Source: Pontibacter rufus
Lineage (GTDB): Bacteria; Bacteroidota; Bacteroidia; Cytophagales; Hymenobacteraceae
DNA: 64,000 nucleotides
Direction of reading: 5' to 3'
NCBI RefSeq assembly: GCF_015694705.1
Contig: NZ_JADQDR010000004.1
Span: 1 to 64,000, forward strand
This document shows, one piece after another, positions 37,309 through 46,845 of the stretch. A program made the translations under genes and the position numbers. Each line of letters starts with the position of its first letter. Position 1 is the stretch's first letter. The notes under the pieces are model-generated. The model was given only the letters and a program-made list of their open reading frames with translations. It did not search any database and had not been told where the DNA came from.

Positions 37309-38673
37309 ATGTTATATCTCATTAACACTAAAGTCAATGAATTCCTTCTTCAAAAGAATGAGCGTTCTGCGAAAATTCTAAGAAATATAATATGGTCATT
37401 TGGTTTGAAGGGGGGAAGTATATTAGTAGGGCTGATTTTAGTACCTATGACAATAAATTATATCAACCCGATACAGTACGGCATTTGGATAACTATAAGT
37501 TCAATTGTTAGCTGGATGAGCTTCTTTGACATCGGAATGGGAAATGGGTTAAGGAATCAAGTGGCTGCGGCTATAGCCCTCAAAAAATATGATGAGGCCC
37601 AAAAGTATGTGAGTTCTACTTATGTTGTTTTGGGCTTTATTTCTTTTGTTTTGCTGGTTATATTCTGTTTTATAAATCCTTATATTAATTGGCGCGGGTT
37701 TCTAAATATTCCTGGGTCAGTTAAGGATAATATTTCACTTGCTATTTTCATTGTTTTCTGCTCTTTCTGTATTCAGTTTGTTGTACAATTAATCAATATT
37801 GTACTTACTTCAATTCATAATCCAGCTAAGTCTAATCTTATAACTTTCTTAGGGCAGCTAGGTGCTTTGGCTACAGTTTTTGTATTAACCAAAACTATAC
37901 CTGGTAGTCTGACTGTTCTGGTATTGACTTTAACATTAGTGCCAATAATTACCCTAATAATAGCCAGTGCAATTTTCTATAATACGAAATTAAAGTTTAT
38001 TGCACCAAAATTCTCGTTATTTGATTTTAGTTATGCAAAAAATATATTCAGCGTAGGGACCTCCTTCTTCATTATTCAGATAGGATCTATTATATTACTT
38101 CAAACAGATAATATTATCATTTCAAAGTTCATAGGCCCTTCTTCTGTTACGGAATTCAATGTATCTTTTAAATTGTTTTCTGTTATAATGATGCTCTTTT
38201 CTATAATTATGACTCCTTATTGGAGTGCATTTACTGATGCTAATGCTAAAAAAGATTATAGTTGGATGAAAGCTAATATGAAAAGGATTAGAAGGATATG
38301 GCTTTTGATATCAGTTTTAGTAGTACCAACCTTATTAGTTTGTTCGGATTTAATATTTAAGTTCTGGATTGGAAATTCCATACAAATCTCTAAAAGTTTA
38401 TCTATGTGGTTAGCCCTTTATGTAATAGGGTATATTTGTTTGAATCTTAACAGTTATTTTTTAAATGGGGTTGGCAAAATAAAAATACAGTTATACCTCT
38501 ATATAATAGTATGTTTTTTAAACATTCCTCTTAGTTGTATCCTTGCAAAGGAAGTTGGTATAAACGGAGTAGTAATTTCAAACATAATCATGCTATTAAT
38601 TATGAATATCATTCTATGGATTCAGAGTAATAAAATATTATCTCAAAATGATGGAGGCTTGTGGGCAAAGTAG
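37309..38673 (+). CDS. Polysaccharide repeat-unit flippase (Wzx type)
   Basis: A 454-residue membrane protein with about twelve hydrophobic segments and the MOP-superfamily pattern of O-antigen flippases (NIIWSFGLKGGSILVGLILVP; MTINYINPIQYGIW). It moves lipid-linked repeat units across the inner membrane. It is visibly AT-rich compared with the preceding export genes. The polymerase gene follows after 12 bases. Confidence 0.8.
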   Translation: MLYLINTKVNEFLLQKNERSAKILRNIIWSFGLKGGSILVGLILVPMTINYINPIQYGIWITISSIVSWMSFFDIGMGNGLRNQVAAAIALKKYDEAQKYVSSTYVVLGFISFVLLVIFCFINPYINWRGFLNIPGSVKDNISLAIFIVFCSFCIQFVVQLINIVLTSIHNPAKSNLITFLGQLGALATVFVLTKTIPGSLTVLVLTLTLVPIITLIIASAIFYNTKLKFIAPKFSLFDFSYAKNIFSVGTSFFIIQIGSIILLQTDNIIISKFIGPSSVTEFNVSFKLFSVIMMLFSIIMTPYWSAFTDANAKKDYSWMKANMKRIRRIWLLISVLVVPTLLVCSDLIFKFWIGNSIQISKSLSMWLALYVIGYICLNLNSYFLNGVGKIKIQLYLYIIVCFLNIPLSCILAKEVGINGVVISNIIMLLIMNIILWIQSNKILSQNDGGLWAK

Positions 38674-38685
38674 AGAAGTCTTAAT

Positions 38686-40044
38686 ATGGAGGAATTAACA
38701 ACTTATAGAAGTTTTACATTAATTAAGAATAAAAAAACGTCTAAGTATAAATTAACAGTAGTTATTCTTGTGTACTTACAGTTAATTAATATAATAACCG
38801 GCCCAGATATTATATTAAAATTCATGGGGTATAAATATTCTAGTATTGAAGAAACTAATCTGGGATGGTTAACAACAACCATAAATATAGCTTTTATATT
38901 TATGTCTTTTATAGTTCTACTAAATAATAAGAGCTATTCAGTTAAGCTATTAAAAGGCTCAAAACAATTGCTTTTAATGTTAGGCTTAATAATTTTTTCT
39001 TTAGTTTTTGTTCCTTCTCCAATGATAAATCAATCATTGAGCTCTATTATTTTATCAATAGGTGCTTTTTCTAAGGCATTTAGTTTAGTTATTCTACTCA
39101 ATAAACATACATTAAGTATATCTGATGTGTTATTAAAGATTGTAAAAGTTATAATTCTATTGATGATTGTCTATCTGGTTCTATTCTTCCAGAATGGATT
39201 CTCCCAAGTCCTATTAGGAAGATATCAAAGTTTCTTTTCTCAACCTAATAATTTGGGGCAATTTTGTGCATTAGCAATATTAACCCTTTTTGCGGATAAA
39301 TTATCCAAGAAAAAAGGAGCAAAACTTTTTAATAATAAATCTATATTCTTTTTCTATCTTACGTCTGCTATATGCTTCATTATTATTAGCCAGAGTTTCA
39401 CAACATTTATTTCTATTTTTCTGGTACTGCTAACTTACTTCCTTTACTCCATAAGAAAAAAAGTATTAAAAACTTTAATTTTAATTTCACTCGCACTTTT
39501 TACAGCTTTCTTTTTTTCTAATTCTACCCGATTATCATTCCAGTTAAATGGCTTTATTACAAAATCAATACTTTCCGATTTTAATCGTGATTTGACATTA
39601 ACCGGTCGTACTCAAATTTGGAGAGATGTTTTTGATAAAATAAAGAATGATAACAAAGTTATTACTGGTTATGGAATTGGTGGGTTTTGGGGGAAAGAAA
39701 GAGCTCCATCAAGTCAAGTAGAAAATTCATTATTTACAGAGATTGGTCAAGCACATAACGGACTAGTTGAATTATGTGTTGAATATGGTTTACTTGGAGT
39801 TATACTCTTTGTTTCTTTTCTAGTTTTTATTGTAAATAAGTTACCTTTAATTTACTGGCAGTATAAGGATATTATATTTTTTAATTTCTTTTTAATTTTT
39901 TTCATTTTTAATAATCTTGTAGAAGCTAGCTTTCTTCAGCCAAAACACTTTTTAAATTGTATCTTCCTTCTTATATCTATAATAGTTCTTAATTCAAAGA
40001 AAGTAAAAACTAAGTCTATCGTATTAATAAACCCAAACATATGA
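38686..40044 (+). CDS. O-antigen polymerase/ligase-like protein (Wzy type)
   Basis: A 452-residue protein with ten or more hydrophobic segments and a larger periplasmic loop containing GRTQIWRDVFDKI and GQAHNGLVELCVEYGLLG. The latter is the typical 'HNG-x-L-x(6)-G-L-x-G' motif of the Wzy/WaaL O-antigen family. It probably polymerises repeat units made by the adjacent glycosyltransferases. AT-rich like its neighbours. Confidence 0.8.
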   Translation: MEELTTYRSFTLIKNKKTSKYKLTVVILVYLQLINIITGPDIILKFMGYKYSSIEETNLGWLTTTINIAFIFMSFIVLLNNKSYSVKLLKGSKQLLLMLGLIIFSLVFVPSPMINQSLSSIILSIGAFSKAFSLVILLNKHTLSISDVLLKIVKVIILLMIVYLVLFFQNGFSQVLLGRYQSFFSQPNNLGQFCALAILTLFADKLSKKKGAKLFNNKSIFFFYLTSAICFIIISQSFTTFISIFLVLLTYFLYSIRKKVLKTLILISLALFTAFFFSNSTRLSFQLNGFITKSILSDFNRDLTLTGRTQIWRDVFDKIKNDNKVITGYGIGGFWGKERAPSSQVENSLFTEIGQAHNGLVELCVEYGLLGVILFVSFLVFIVNKLPLIYWQYKDIIFFNFFLIFFIFNNLVEASFLQPKHFLNCIFLLISIIVLNSKKVKTKSIVLINPNI

Positions 40045-40066
40045 ATTTGCAGCTGTACTATATAAA

Positions 40067-40987
40067 ATGGAAAATCGTATTTCAATAGCTATTTGTACAT
40101 ATAAAAGGCCAATATTATTATCAAAATGTATTGAAAGCATAATCAATCAAAATACTATTCATAGTTTTGAAATAATAGTTGTCGATAACGATGTAGCTCA
40201 AAGTGCAAAGGAGGTTGTTAATAATTTTTTTAACGAAGGCATTAACATCCTATATTTCAATGAACCACGTCAAGGTTTATCTAATTCGAGGAATCTTGCA
40301 GTAAGAAAATGTAATTACAATCTAATTCTTTTTATTGATGATGATGAATATGCAAAATCTGATTGGCTAGATAATATGGTTTCATGTTTAAATTTATATA
40401 ATGCTGATGTTGTATTAGGAAAGGTTGTTTATAAAGTTCCAGACTACTTTCCAAACTACATTGTAAAAAGCCAACTGTTCAAAAGAAAGGAGATTAGAAG
40501 TGGCATTTTAGCTAAAGAGAATCAAGGGTACTGTGGTAATACATTAATCAAAAGAGCTGTTGTAAATAGTAGAGTTAAGCCTTTTGCTGTTGAGTTTAAT
40601 AAATTAGGTGGTGAAGATTCAGACTTTTTCAATTATGCTCTTGAGAAAGGATTTAAAATCGTTTTTTGTGCGGAAGGAGTAATTTATGAAACACAGGATG
40701 AAAGAAGATTAAATATTAGATGGTATCTTAAGAGAGGATATCGAAGTGGCTGGCTATACAACCATGACGTTTTAAAAAAGAAAGGCTCTTTTAACGGTAT
40801 ACTAAATATTTTTAAGAGCTTAATTGGAGGACTATTTTTGTCATTCTACCTATTTCTTCGAACTATTGTAAGCTTTAATGATTATTTTCTTGTCTTTATT
40901 TATAAGATATCAAATCAGTTTGGTAAAATAGGTTATTTCTTTGGATACAAAATAGAAGAATATACTGGAAATAATTCCTCTGATTAA
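40067..40987 (+). CDS. GT2-family glycosyltransferase
   Basis: A 306-residue GT-A fold transferase. It opens with ISIAICTYKRPILLSKCIESI, a standard GT2 start, and has the acidic metal/nucleotide site FIDDDEYAKSDW near residue 95. A hydrophobic segment near residues 255-280 may tether it to the membrane. It adds one sugar of the repeat unit; donor and linkage cannot be inferred. Confidence 0.85.
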   Translation: MENRISIAICTYKRPILLSKCIESIINQNTIHSFEIIVVDNDVAQSAKEVVNNFFNEGINILYFNEPRQGLSNSRNLAVRKCNYNLILFIDDDEYAKSDWLDNMVSCLNLYNADVVLGKVVYKVPDYFPNYIVKSQLFKRKEIRSGILAKENQGYCGNTLIKRAVVNSRVKPFAVEFNKLGGEDSDFFNYALEKGFKIVFCAEGVIYETQDERRLNIRWYLKRGYRSGWLYNHDVLKKKGSFNGILNIFKSLIGGLFLSFYLFLRTIVSFNDYFLVFIYKISNQFGKIGYFFGYKIEEYTGNNSSD

Positions 40988-41456
40988 CGCATTATATTTT
41001 AGTATAAAAATCCATATCAATCTTTGTAACTCAATTCCAAACCCTCATTTATATACTTCGTTTGGATGTTAAAATAAATATTGTAAGTACTGTTAGAAAT
41101 AAGATTCAATATGCAGTAAAGTTTACTTAAACTCGAAAATGTAGTAAAAGCGTCAAATTTAAAATTTAGTTCAAATGAATTATATCTGTATATAGCCTTG
41201 TGCTGATAAGAAAGGGGAAGAAAGTAAGTATCCTCAGACAGGAGAGCTTTTTCTCTTCCTAAGAACATCAAAATATCTATTGGCGTTGTATAGGAATGTT
41301 TTTCATTACTAGTAAGTATTCCAATAAGAGTGAAAAGTATTTGCTGTTCACTCTTATTAATAAATTGTCGATGGTGATAATATTAAAGGCATCCTAGTTA
41401 AATTAGATATAGAGATTATTCATATAGTTTTAAATATAAGGCTCCTACTAATTAGC
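40988..41456. other. AT-rich gap, probably decayed coding sequence
   Basis: About 470 bases. A minus-strand frame at 41017-41271 (84 codons) has no recognisable features. The segment may be part of the decayed gene that follows. Confidence 0.35.
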
Positions 41457-42238
41457 ATGGAGCATGACGTAATCAGTTTTATGAATTTTCCATTTTAGAA
41501 TATATTAACCATCATTATAGTGATGAATCCCAGTTTTTGATTTTAGACTACGATCGCATTTTTATTGAGCCTGCTAGTGCTATTTTCAATGAAGCATAAT
41601 CTAACAACGGGTTCTCATGTCTTATTTTGTTGATTATATTCCAGAGCATATAGCAAACGGACTTACAAGAGTAAATAAAGGCTATCTATGAAGATGTATT
41701 GCATTAAAAGGATATTCAGTTACTAGATTATCATGCCGGCTATTTCTTGTTATGTAATGTTAGTAATGTAAAAAGAATCTTTAAGGATTTTCTTGAGCTA
41801 GGGTCTATAATTATGGAAAGGAATAATAGAGGATTGCTAAAGTTTAATGAAGAAGCCCACATACTAAGCTATTTATATTATAAAAACAAATTTAAAGGAA
41901 GTGGTGCAAATTCATATATCAGAAGGATCTAGACGAATCCTGTCTTTTTGGGGAATGTAGAGTAAAACGATAACTCTCTAATTATATATAATTTACCTAC
42001 TGAAAAAACTTTTGAAATAGAACAACTCTACGATCCATTCAAGGAACGTTCCTTTATAATCGGTTCGAGAAATGATGAGTTTGCTGAAATGATAATGGTT
42101 GGTTTAAGTATTCCAAAAATATATTTAAAACATTATTTACAATACTTTATGCATAGCTATCATAGAGCTTTTAACAAAAGACTTAATTTTTTAGATAAGA
42201 CTTACTTTTTATTATACTTCCAATGCAGATCGAATTAA
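41457..42238 (+). pseudogene. Decayed gene in the polysaccharide locus, family unknown
   Basis: Coding-like text is spread over several frames: MEHDVISF, then EYINHHYSDESQFLILDYDR and FIEPASAIFNE before a stop, later HAGYFLLCNVSNVKRIFKDF with EEAHILSYLYY, and finally YDPFKERSFIIGSRNDEFAE with SIPKIYLKHYLQYFMHSYHR. Two or more frameshifts and several stops separate these parts. It lies between glycosyltransferase genes and was probably a glycosyltransferase or sugar-modifying enzyme, which is inference from position. Confidence 0.55.
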
Positions 42239-43149
42239 GCCCAATTGCTGTTTTTGCTTATAAGCGTGTCGATACGCTATGTGAAACTATAAATGCCTTG
42301 AAAAAGTGTGAATTAGCGAATCAAAGTGATTTGTTTGTTTTTTCTGATGGAGCAAAAGGATTAATAGATATTAGTTCAATTACACATGTAAGAGAGTATC
42401 TCACTACCATTGATGGATTCAAATCTGTAACAATATATAAATCTGAAGAAAATAAGGGCTTAGCAAGATCTATAATAGACGGAGTAACCAATATTTTAAA
42501 TTCTTATGATTCTATTATTGTACTTGAAGATGATCATGTTACCTCCTCTAACTTTCTCTTGTACATGAATCAATGTTTAGACTTCTATAAGAGAAATAAG
42601 GCTGTTGGGTCCATTTCTGGCTATTCCCCACCTCTAAAATATAGAAGTAATTATAATTATGATGCCTACTTTTTCTCAAGGAACTGCTCAAATGGCTGGG
42701 CAACATGGAAAGATCGCTGGGAAGGTGTTGATTGGGAGGTGAAGGATTACAGTGATTTTATTGCTAGTAGAAGTAATAAAGATAGTTTTAACTATGGCGG
42801 AAGTGATCTTACAGGAATGCTAAAACGTCAAATGGAAGGTAAAATAAATTCCTGGTCTATTCGGTTTTGTTACCATCAATATAAGACCAAAGCTTATACT
42901 GTTTACCCAATTGTGTCGAAAATATATAATATAGGCTTTGGGGCTGAAGCGACCAACACTACTAATACTTTTAATCATATGCATACACCACTTGATCAAG
43001 GCACGAAATTGAGCTTTCACTTACCCAAAGATGCCATCATTGATGCAGACATCAGAAAGATGTCTCAAGAATTTTATTCTCTTAAAACTAGAGGTATAAA
43101 TAAAGTAAAGACCTATCTATGCAGAATAGGTCTTTTAAAAAATATATAA
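42223..43149 (+). CDS. GT-A type glycosyltransferase
   Basis: A 308-residue protein that starts SPIAVFAYKRVDTLCETINAL and has the metal-binding motif IVLEDDHVTSSNFL near residue 105, with SNGWATWKDRWEGVDW near residue 165. This layout matches sugar transferases of bacterial surface-polysaccharide loci. The 5' end overlaps the last bases of the decayed gene. It uses an unknown donor. Confidence 0.8.
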   Translation: MQIELSPIAVFAYKRVDTLCETINALKKCELANQSDLFVFSDGAKGLIDISSITHVREYLTTIDGFKSVTIYKSEENKGLARSIIDGVTNILNSYDSIIVLEDDHVTSSNFLLYMNQCLDFYKRNKAVGSISGYSPPLKYRSNYNYDAYFFSRNCSNGWATWKDRWEGVDWEVKDYSDFIASRSNKDSFNYGGSDLTGMLKRQMEGKINSWSIRFCYHQYKTKAYTVYPIVSKIYNIGFGAEATNTTNTFNHMHTPLDQGTKLSFHLPKDAIIDADIRKMSQEFYSLKTRGINKVKTYLCRIGLLKNI

Positions 43150-43249
43150 TTAAATATCTCTAAGGATTTATAATACTCAATTTAAGCTTAGTTCAGAAAA
43201 TGAAGCAGTCCGCGGTTAAATTAGTAGTTAGTGAGATAGGGAAGATCTA

Positions 43250-44368
43250 GTGAAACATAAAATTCTTTTCATTTTACACCTCCCGCCTCCTATTCATGGA
43301 GCTGCTATGGTTGGGCAATATATACAGGATAGTAAAATTATAAACAATACTTTTGATACTGATTATGTTAATCTAACTACATCCTTTAGCCTGGATAAAA
43401 TTGGTAAGAGCAGTATAGGCAAATACTTCACTATCTTAAAAATACAGGCAAGAATTGTAAAAGCTCTTTTAAGCAGCGAATATGATTTGTGCTATATGAC
43501 TTTAACAGCCAAGGGAGCTGGCTTTTATAAAGATTTAGCTGTAGTAGCTGTTTTAAAGCTCTTTCGGAAAAACATTATCTACCACTTCCATAACAAGGGA
43601 GTAGAAGATAGTAGTAAGAATAAAATAAACGCCTTTCTATATCGCTTCGCCTTTCAGAATACCCAAAGCATTCTACTATCGCCTCACCTGTACCATGACA
43701 TTGCAGATTATGTAAAAAAAGAGGATGTTTATTTTTGTGCCAATGGTATTCCGGAAACGAAGGAAATCTTTACGATTTCTGAAACAATAATAACAGACGA
43801 ACAGCAACCTTGTAAACTGTTGTTTCTATCAAACATGATGGTTGAAAAAGGAGTACTCGTGCTGTTAAAAACCTGCCAATTGTTAAAAGAAAGAAATTTA
43901 CATTTCGGATGTCATTTTATAGGGTCATGGTCGGAAATTACTGAAAGTAGGTTTTCAGAGATTATACAAGATTATAGTTTACAGAATTACGTTTTTGCCC
44001 ACGGAAAAAAGTATAACGAAGAGAAACTGGCCTTCTTTCATCAATCTAGCGTCTTTGTTCTCCCTACTTACAATGAATGCTTCCCGCTTGTTCTGTTAGA
44101 AGCTATGGAACACAGTTTACCTGTAGTATCTACGCCGGAAGGAGGAATTCCGGATATTGTTGTCGATGGGAAAACAGGTTTCCTTATTCCGCAGCAAAAT
44201 GCAGAAGCTTTGGCTGATAAGCTTGAGTTACTTATAAAACAGCCAGAACTTCGTGCCTGCATGGGTGTGTCCGGGAGAAAACGTTATGAAGAACTATTTA
44301 CCCTTAAGAAATTTGAAAACAATATGAAAGGCATTTTAAAGAAAGCTATCGCACATAAAAGGGTTTAG
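43250..44368 (+). CDS. GT4-family glycosyltransferase
   Basis: A 372-residue GT-B fold protein. The start is GTG at 43250. The N-terminal domain opens KILFILHLPPPIHGAAMVGQ. The C-terminal domain has SNMMVEKGVLVLLKTCQLL and the donor-binding motif LPTYNECFPLVLLEAMEHS followed by STPEGGIPDIVVDGKTGFL, the usual E-x7-E region of GT4 enzymes. Transition back to higher GC begins near its end. Confidence 0.87.
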   Translation: MKHKILFILHLPPPIHGAAMVGQYIQDSKIINNTFDTDYVNLTTSFSLDKIGKSSIGKYFTILKIQARIVKALLSSEYDLCYMTLTAKGAGFYKDLAVVAVLKLFRKNIIYHFHNKGVEDSSKNKINAFLYRFAFQNTQSILLSPHLYHDIADYVKKEDVYFCANGIPETKEIFTISETIITDEQQPCKLLFLSNMMVEKGVLVLLKTCQLLKERNLHFGCHFIGSWSEITESRFSEIIQDYSLQNYVFAHGKKYNEEKLAFFHQSSVFVLPTYNECFPLVLLEAMEHSLPVVSTPEGGIPDIVVDGKTGFLIPQQNAEALADKLELLIKQPELRACMGVSGRKRYEELFTLKKFENNMKGILKKAIAHKRV

Positions 44369-44548
44369 CGCCCTCATTCCATTTAATCTTATCTACTTTA
44401 CTTCATTTAGGTTGTATTAAATAAGTGCTTAAAGGGCTACTTTAGCACCACCAGTTGATTATAATTATCTTTAAAATTATCCTTCCGCTTACATGATGCA
44501 AATATACTTATCCATTAGACAGGCGTCGTACTTTAAGATTAAACTTTT

Positions 44549-45298
44549 ATGAACAAGCCGGTACCCTCCACAAACTGCATGGGTTATCCTGTGTTTACAG
44601 GCAGCCTGGACCTCCTGCCTACTCTCAAAAAGGCGCTTGTTAATACCATCAACCAGTATTCGTATTGCATAGCGGAGCAGGATGCTGACTTCAAAAAGTC
44701 CTTGCTGGCGTCTGATGTTCTGCTCCCGGACGGCGTTGGTATTGTGGCGGCCTCACAACTGATGGAGGGGAAAAAGATTTCAAAAATTGCCGGAGCAGAT
44801 TTGCATCTATACTTACTAAAGCAACTGGATATAAGTGGTGGTAAGTGCTTTTACCTGGGTTCGTCTGAAACAACACTTAACAAAATAAAGGAGCGCCTTG
44901 CTGTGGATTTCCCGGCTGTGAAAGTGGCGACCTTTTCTCCTCCTTATAAAGCAGTGTTTTCTGATGAAGACAATGCGCAGATGATATCCGCAGTAAATTC
45001 CTTTGAACCTGATGTCCTGTTTATCGGAATGACCGCCCCCAAACAGGAAAAGTGGGCATATGCGCACAGGGAACACCTGGATGCAAAGCTGATCTGCTCG
45101 ATTGGTGCTGTCTTCGACTTTTATGCCGGCATGGTAGAACGCCCGAATGAACGCTGGATAAACTTAGGCCTGGAGTGGCTCGGCCGCCTGGTAAAAGAAC
45201 CCAAACGCATGTGGAAACGGTACCTCTATTACGGGCCTGTGTTTGCTTATATGCTTTTAAAAGCAAAAGCTGAACAAACATTTACCCGCACCAGATAG
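44549..45298 (+). CDS. WecB/TagA/CpsF-family glycosyltransferase (GT26)
   Basis: A 249-residue protein with the family signature LPDGVGIVAASQLMEGKK, including the conserved Asp that acts in catalysis. Also diagnostic are AGADLHLYLLKQL, GKCFYLGSSETTLNKI and the C-terminal ERWINLGLEWLGRLVKEPKR. GT26 enzymes transfer N-acetylmannosamine(uronate) or similar sugars to a lipid-linked acceptor at the inner membrane face. It probably belongs to the polysaccharide locus, although a 180-base gap separates it. Confidence 0.88.
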   Translation: MNKPVPSTNCMGYPVFTGSLDLLPTLKKALVNTINQYSYCIAEQDADFKKSLLASDVLLPDGVGIVAASQLMEGKKISKIAGADLHLYLLKQLDISGGKCFYLGSSETTLNKIKERLAVDFPAVKVATFSPPYKAVFSDEDNAQMISAVNSFEPDVLFIGMTAPKQEKWAYAHREHLDAKLICSIGAVFDFYAGMVERPNERWINLGLEWLGRLVKEPKRMWKRYLYYGPVFAYMLLKAKAEQTFTRTR

Positions 45299-45543
45299 CA
45301 ATGCTGTTCCGGGCTATTAGAAACATTTCCGGCCGATAGTGGCGGGACGGGGATGTTTGAAAAAGCAGAAACGAAGTATGAAATAGCTTCGACGTATAAA
45401 ATGCTGCATTTCAGGTGTAGGCTAATAAAAATTCTGATGCCTGTGTTACTTCACTGATGATGGGCTGGTAAAGCTTCCTGTCTTGAACCCGAACGAGGGA
45501 AATATGGTATAGGAGTCGCCAGAACCACTGAATACGATACAAC

Positions 45544-46275
45544 ATGCCCTTTACTTTTTCACACCCGGCCCTTGTGCTACCGCTCAGGTTCCTTCCAAAA
45601 GGTTGGGTGTCCTTAACCGGCCTTGTGGCGGGTAGCCTGGTGCCGGATTTTGAAAAGTTCATTAAGATGGAGCCCGGCAATACCTATAGCCACACCTGGG
45701 CCGGTGTGTTTTGGTTTAATTTGCCGCTGGGCCTCCTGCTTGCTTTCGTCTTTCACGGCATTGTTCGTGATCCCCTGATCGATAACCTGCCGGTGTTTCT
45801 GAGGAAGCGCCTGGCCCGGTTCAGGAAGTTTAACTGGCAACGCTTTTTCAGGGAACATTTTATGGTGGTAATTCTTTCTATTATCGCCGGTGCCCTATCG
45901 CACCTCACCTGGGACAGCTTTACACACCGGGAGGGCAAGTTTGTCCGGTTGCTGCCGGTTTTATCTGAAACTGTTTCTCCCTGGAATATTCATGTTTCGT
46001 TATACGTGCTGGTAGATCGCCTGAGTTCCGCGCTGGGGTTCCTGTTGATACTGTACGTTATCCTGAAGTTACCACCTGGCAGGGTGGAAGAAAGGCAGCC
46101 GGTGCATGTATGGCACTACTGGCTGTCAGTGGTGCTTGTTGCCTTATGCGTTGTTATGTTCAGGGTAATAGCCGACGTAAGCTATGTACAGTACTTTGAA
46201 CTTCTTATCACGTCGATATCAGCTGTACTGGCAGGCCTGGTTGTTTCATCCTGCATTGTAAAATTCAGGACGTAG
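45544..46275 (+). CDS. DUF4184 family membrane protein
   Basis: A 243-residue protein opening MPFTFSHPALVLPLR and continuing SLVPDFEKFI, typical of DUF4184. Five or more hydrophobic segments are visible, with conserved His/Asp residues (SHLTWDSFTH). The family is related in appearance to membrane-bound metal-dependent hydrolases, but no activity is known. Its position after the polysaccharide genes may be coincidental. Confidence 0.8.
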   Translation: MPFTFSHPALVLPLRFLPKGWVSLTGLVAGSLVPDFEKFIKMEPGNTYSHTWAGVFWFNLPLGLLLAFVFHGIVRDPLIDNLPVFLRKRLARFRKFNWQRFFREHFMVVILSIIAGALSHLTWDSFTHREGKFVRLLPVLSETVSPWNIHVSLYVLVDRLSSALGFLLILYVILKLPPGRVEERQPVHVWHYWLSVVLVALCVVMFRVIADVSYVQYFELLITSISAVLAGLVVSSCIVKFRT

Positions 46276-46845
46276 CTTAAACTAACCGAGGTAAGGAAAT
46301 AAAGCCTCGTTATACATATCAATACTTGTGCTGGTAAACAGGTTTAGGCGGCTTCACGAATGATGTAAAAGTATAAACCACTGTATAGGCCGGAGTAGGA
46401 ATTGTTTTCTGCTACCAGGAATGCGCCGGAATCCGGTACAGGAATACGCGCCGGATAAAATTCACGCCAGGCGCTTCCCGCCTGTCTCTTACACAGTCAA
46501 TTTAAATCTTAAAAGCAAATTTGTTCCTACAAAGTAAGGAACTCTGTCAGGTGCACTTCATGACGTGCCACTGTTTGAGCATTCAGTGAATGAGGTTGGG
46601 GGCTTCGAAAAGAGATGAACCACCCCGCCTTCGGCACCCCTCCTTGAAAAAAGGAGGGGAGTACAAAAGAATCTAGAGGAACATCCCCGTGCATATTGGG
46701 AACCCTCCAACCCGAGGCCCCTACCCCCATAAGGAAGAGAAGTATGCGCTGGCCGGCGAGCCGGAAAGCCAGTTCGCCGCTCAGCAGTTAAAGCTCCCGG
46801 CAAAGCATGAAGAAATCTCAACAAGTAAGTTGATTGTGTACCCTG
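46276..46845. other. Intergenic region containing a MITE-like element
   Basis: About 570 bases between convergent genes. Most of it is the element at 46490-46840. No gene seen. Confidence 0.5.
46490..46840. mobile_element. MITE-like element, copy B (351 bp)
   Basis: The left end TACACAGTCAATTTA (46490-46504) and the right end (46822-46840), whose complement reads TACACAATCAACTTACTTG, form terminal inverted repeats with two mismatches over 15 bases. The internal block 46592-46729 matches copy A at 30618-30755. It has no transposase, and its right end stops 6 bases before the wzi stop codon. Confidence 0.65.

Noticed and set aside
41017..41271. 84-codon minus-strand frame in the AT-rich gap
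   Set aside because: No recognisable feature, sits beside decayed sequence in AT-rich DNA; kept only as part of the gap description.
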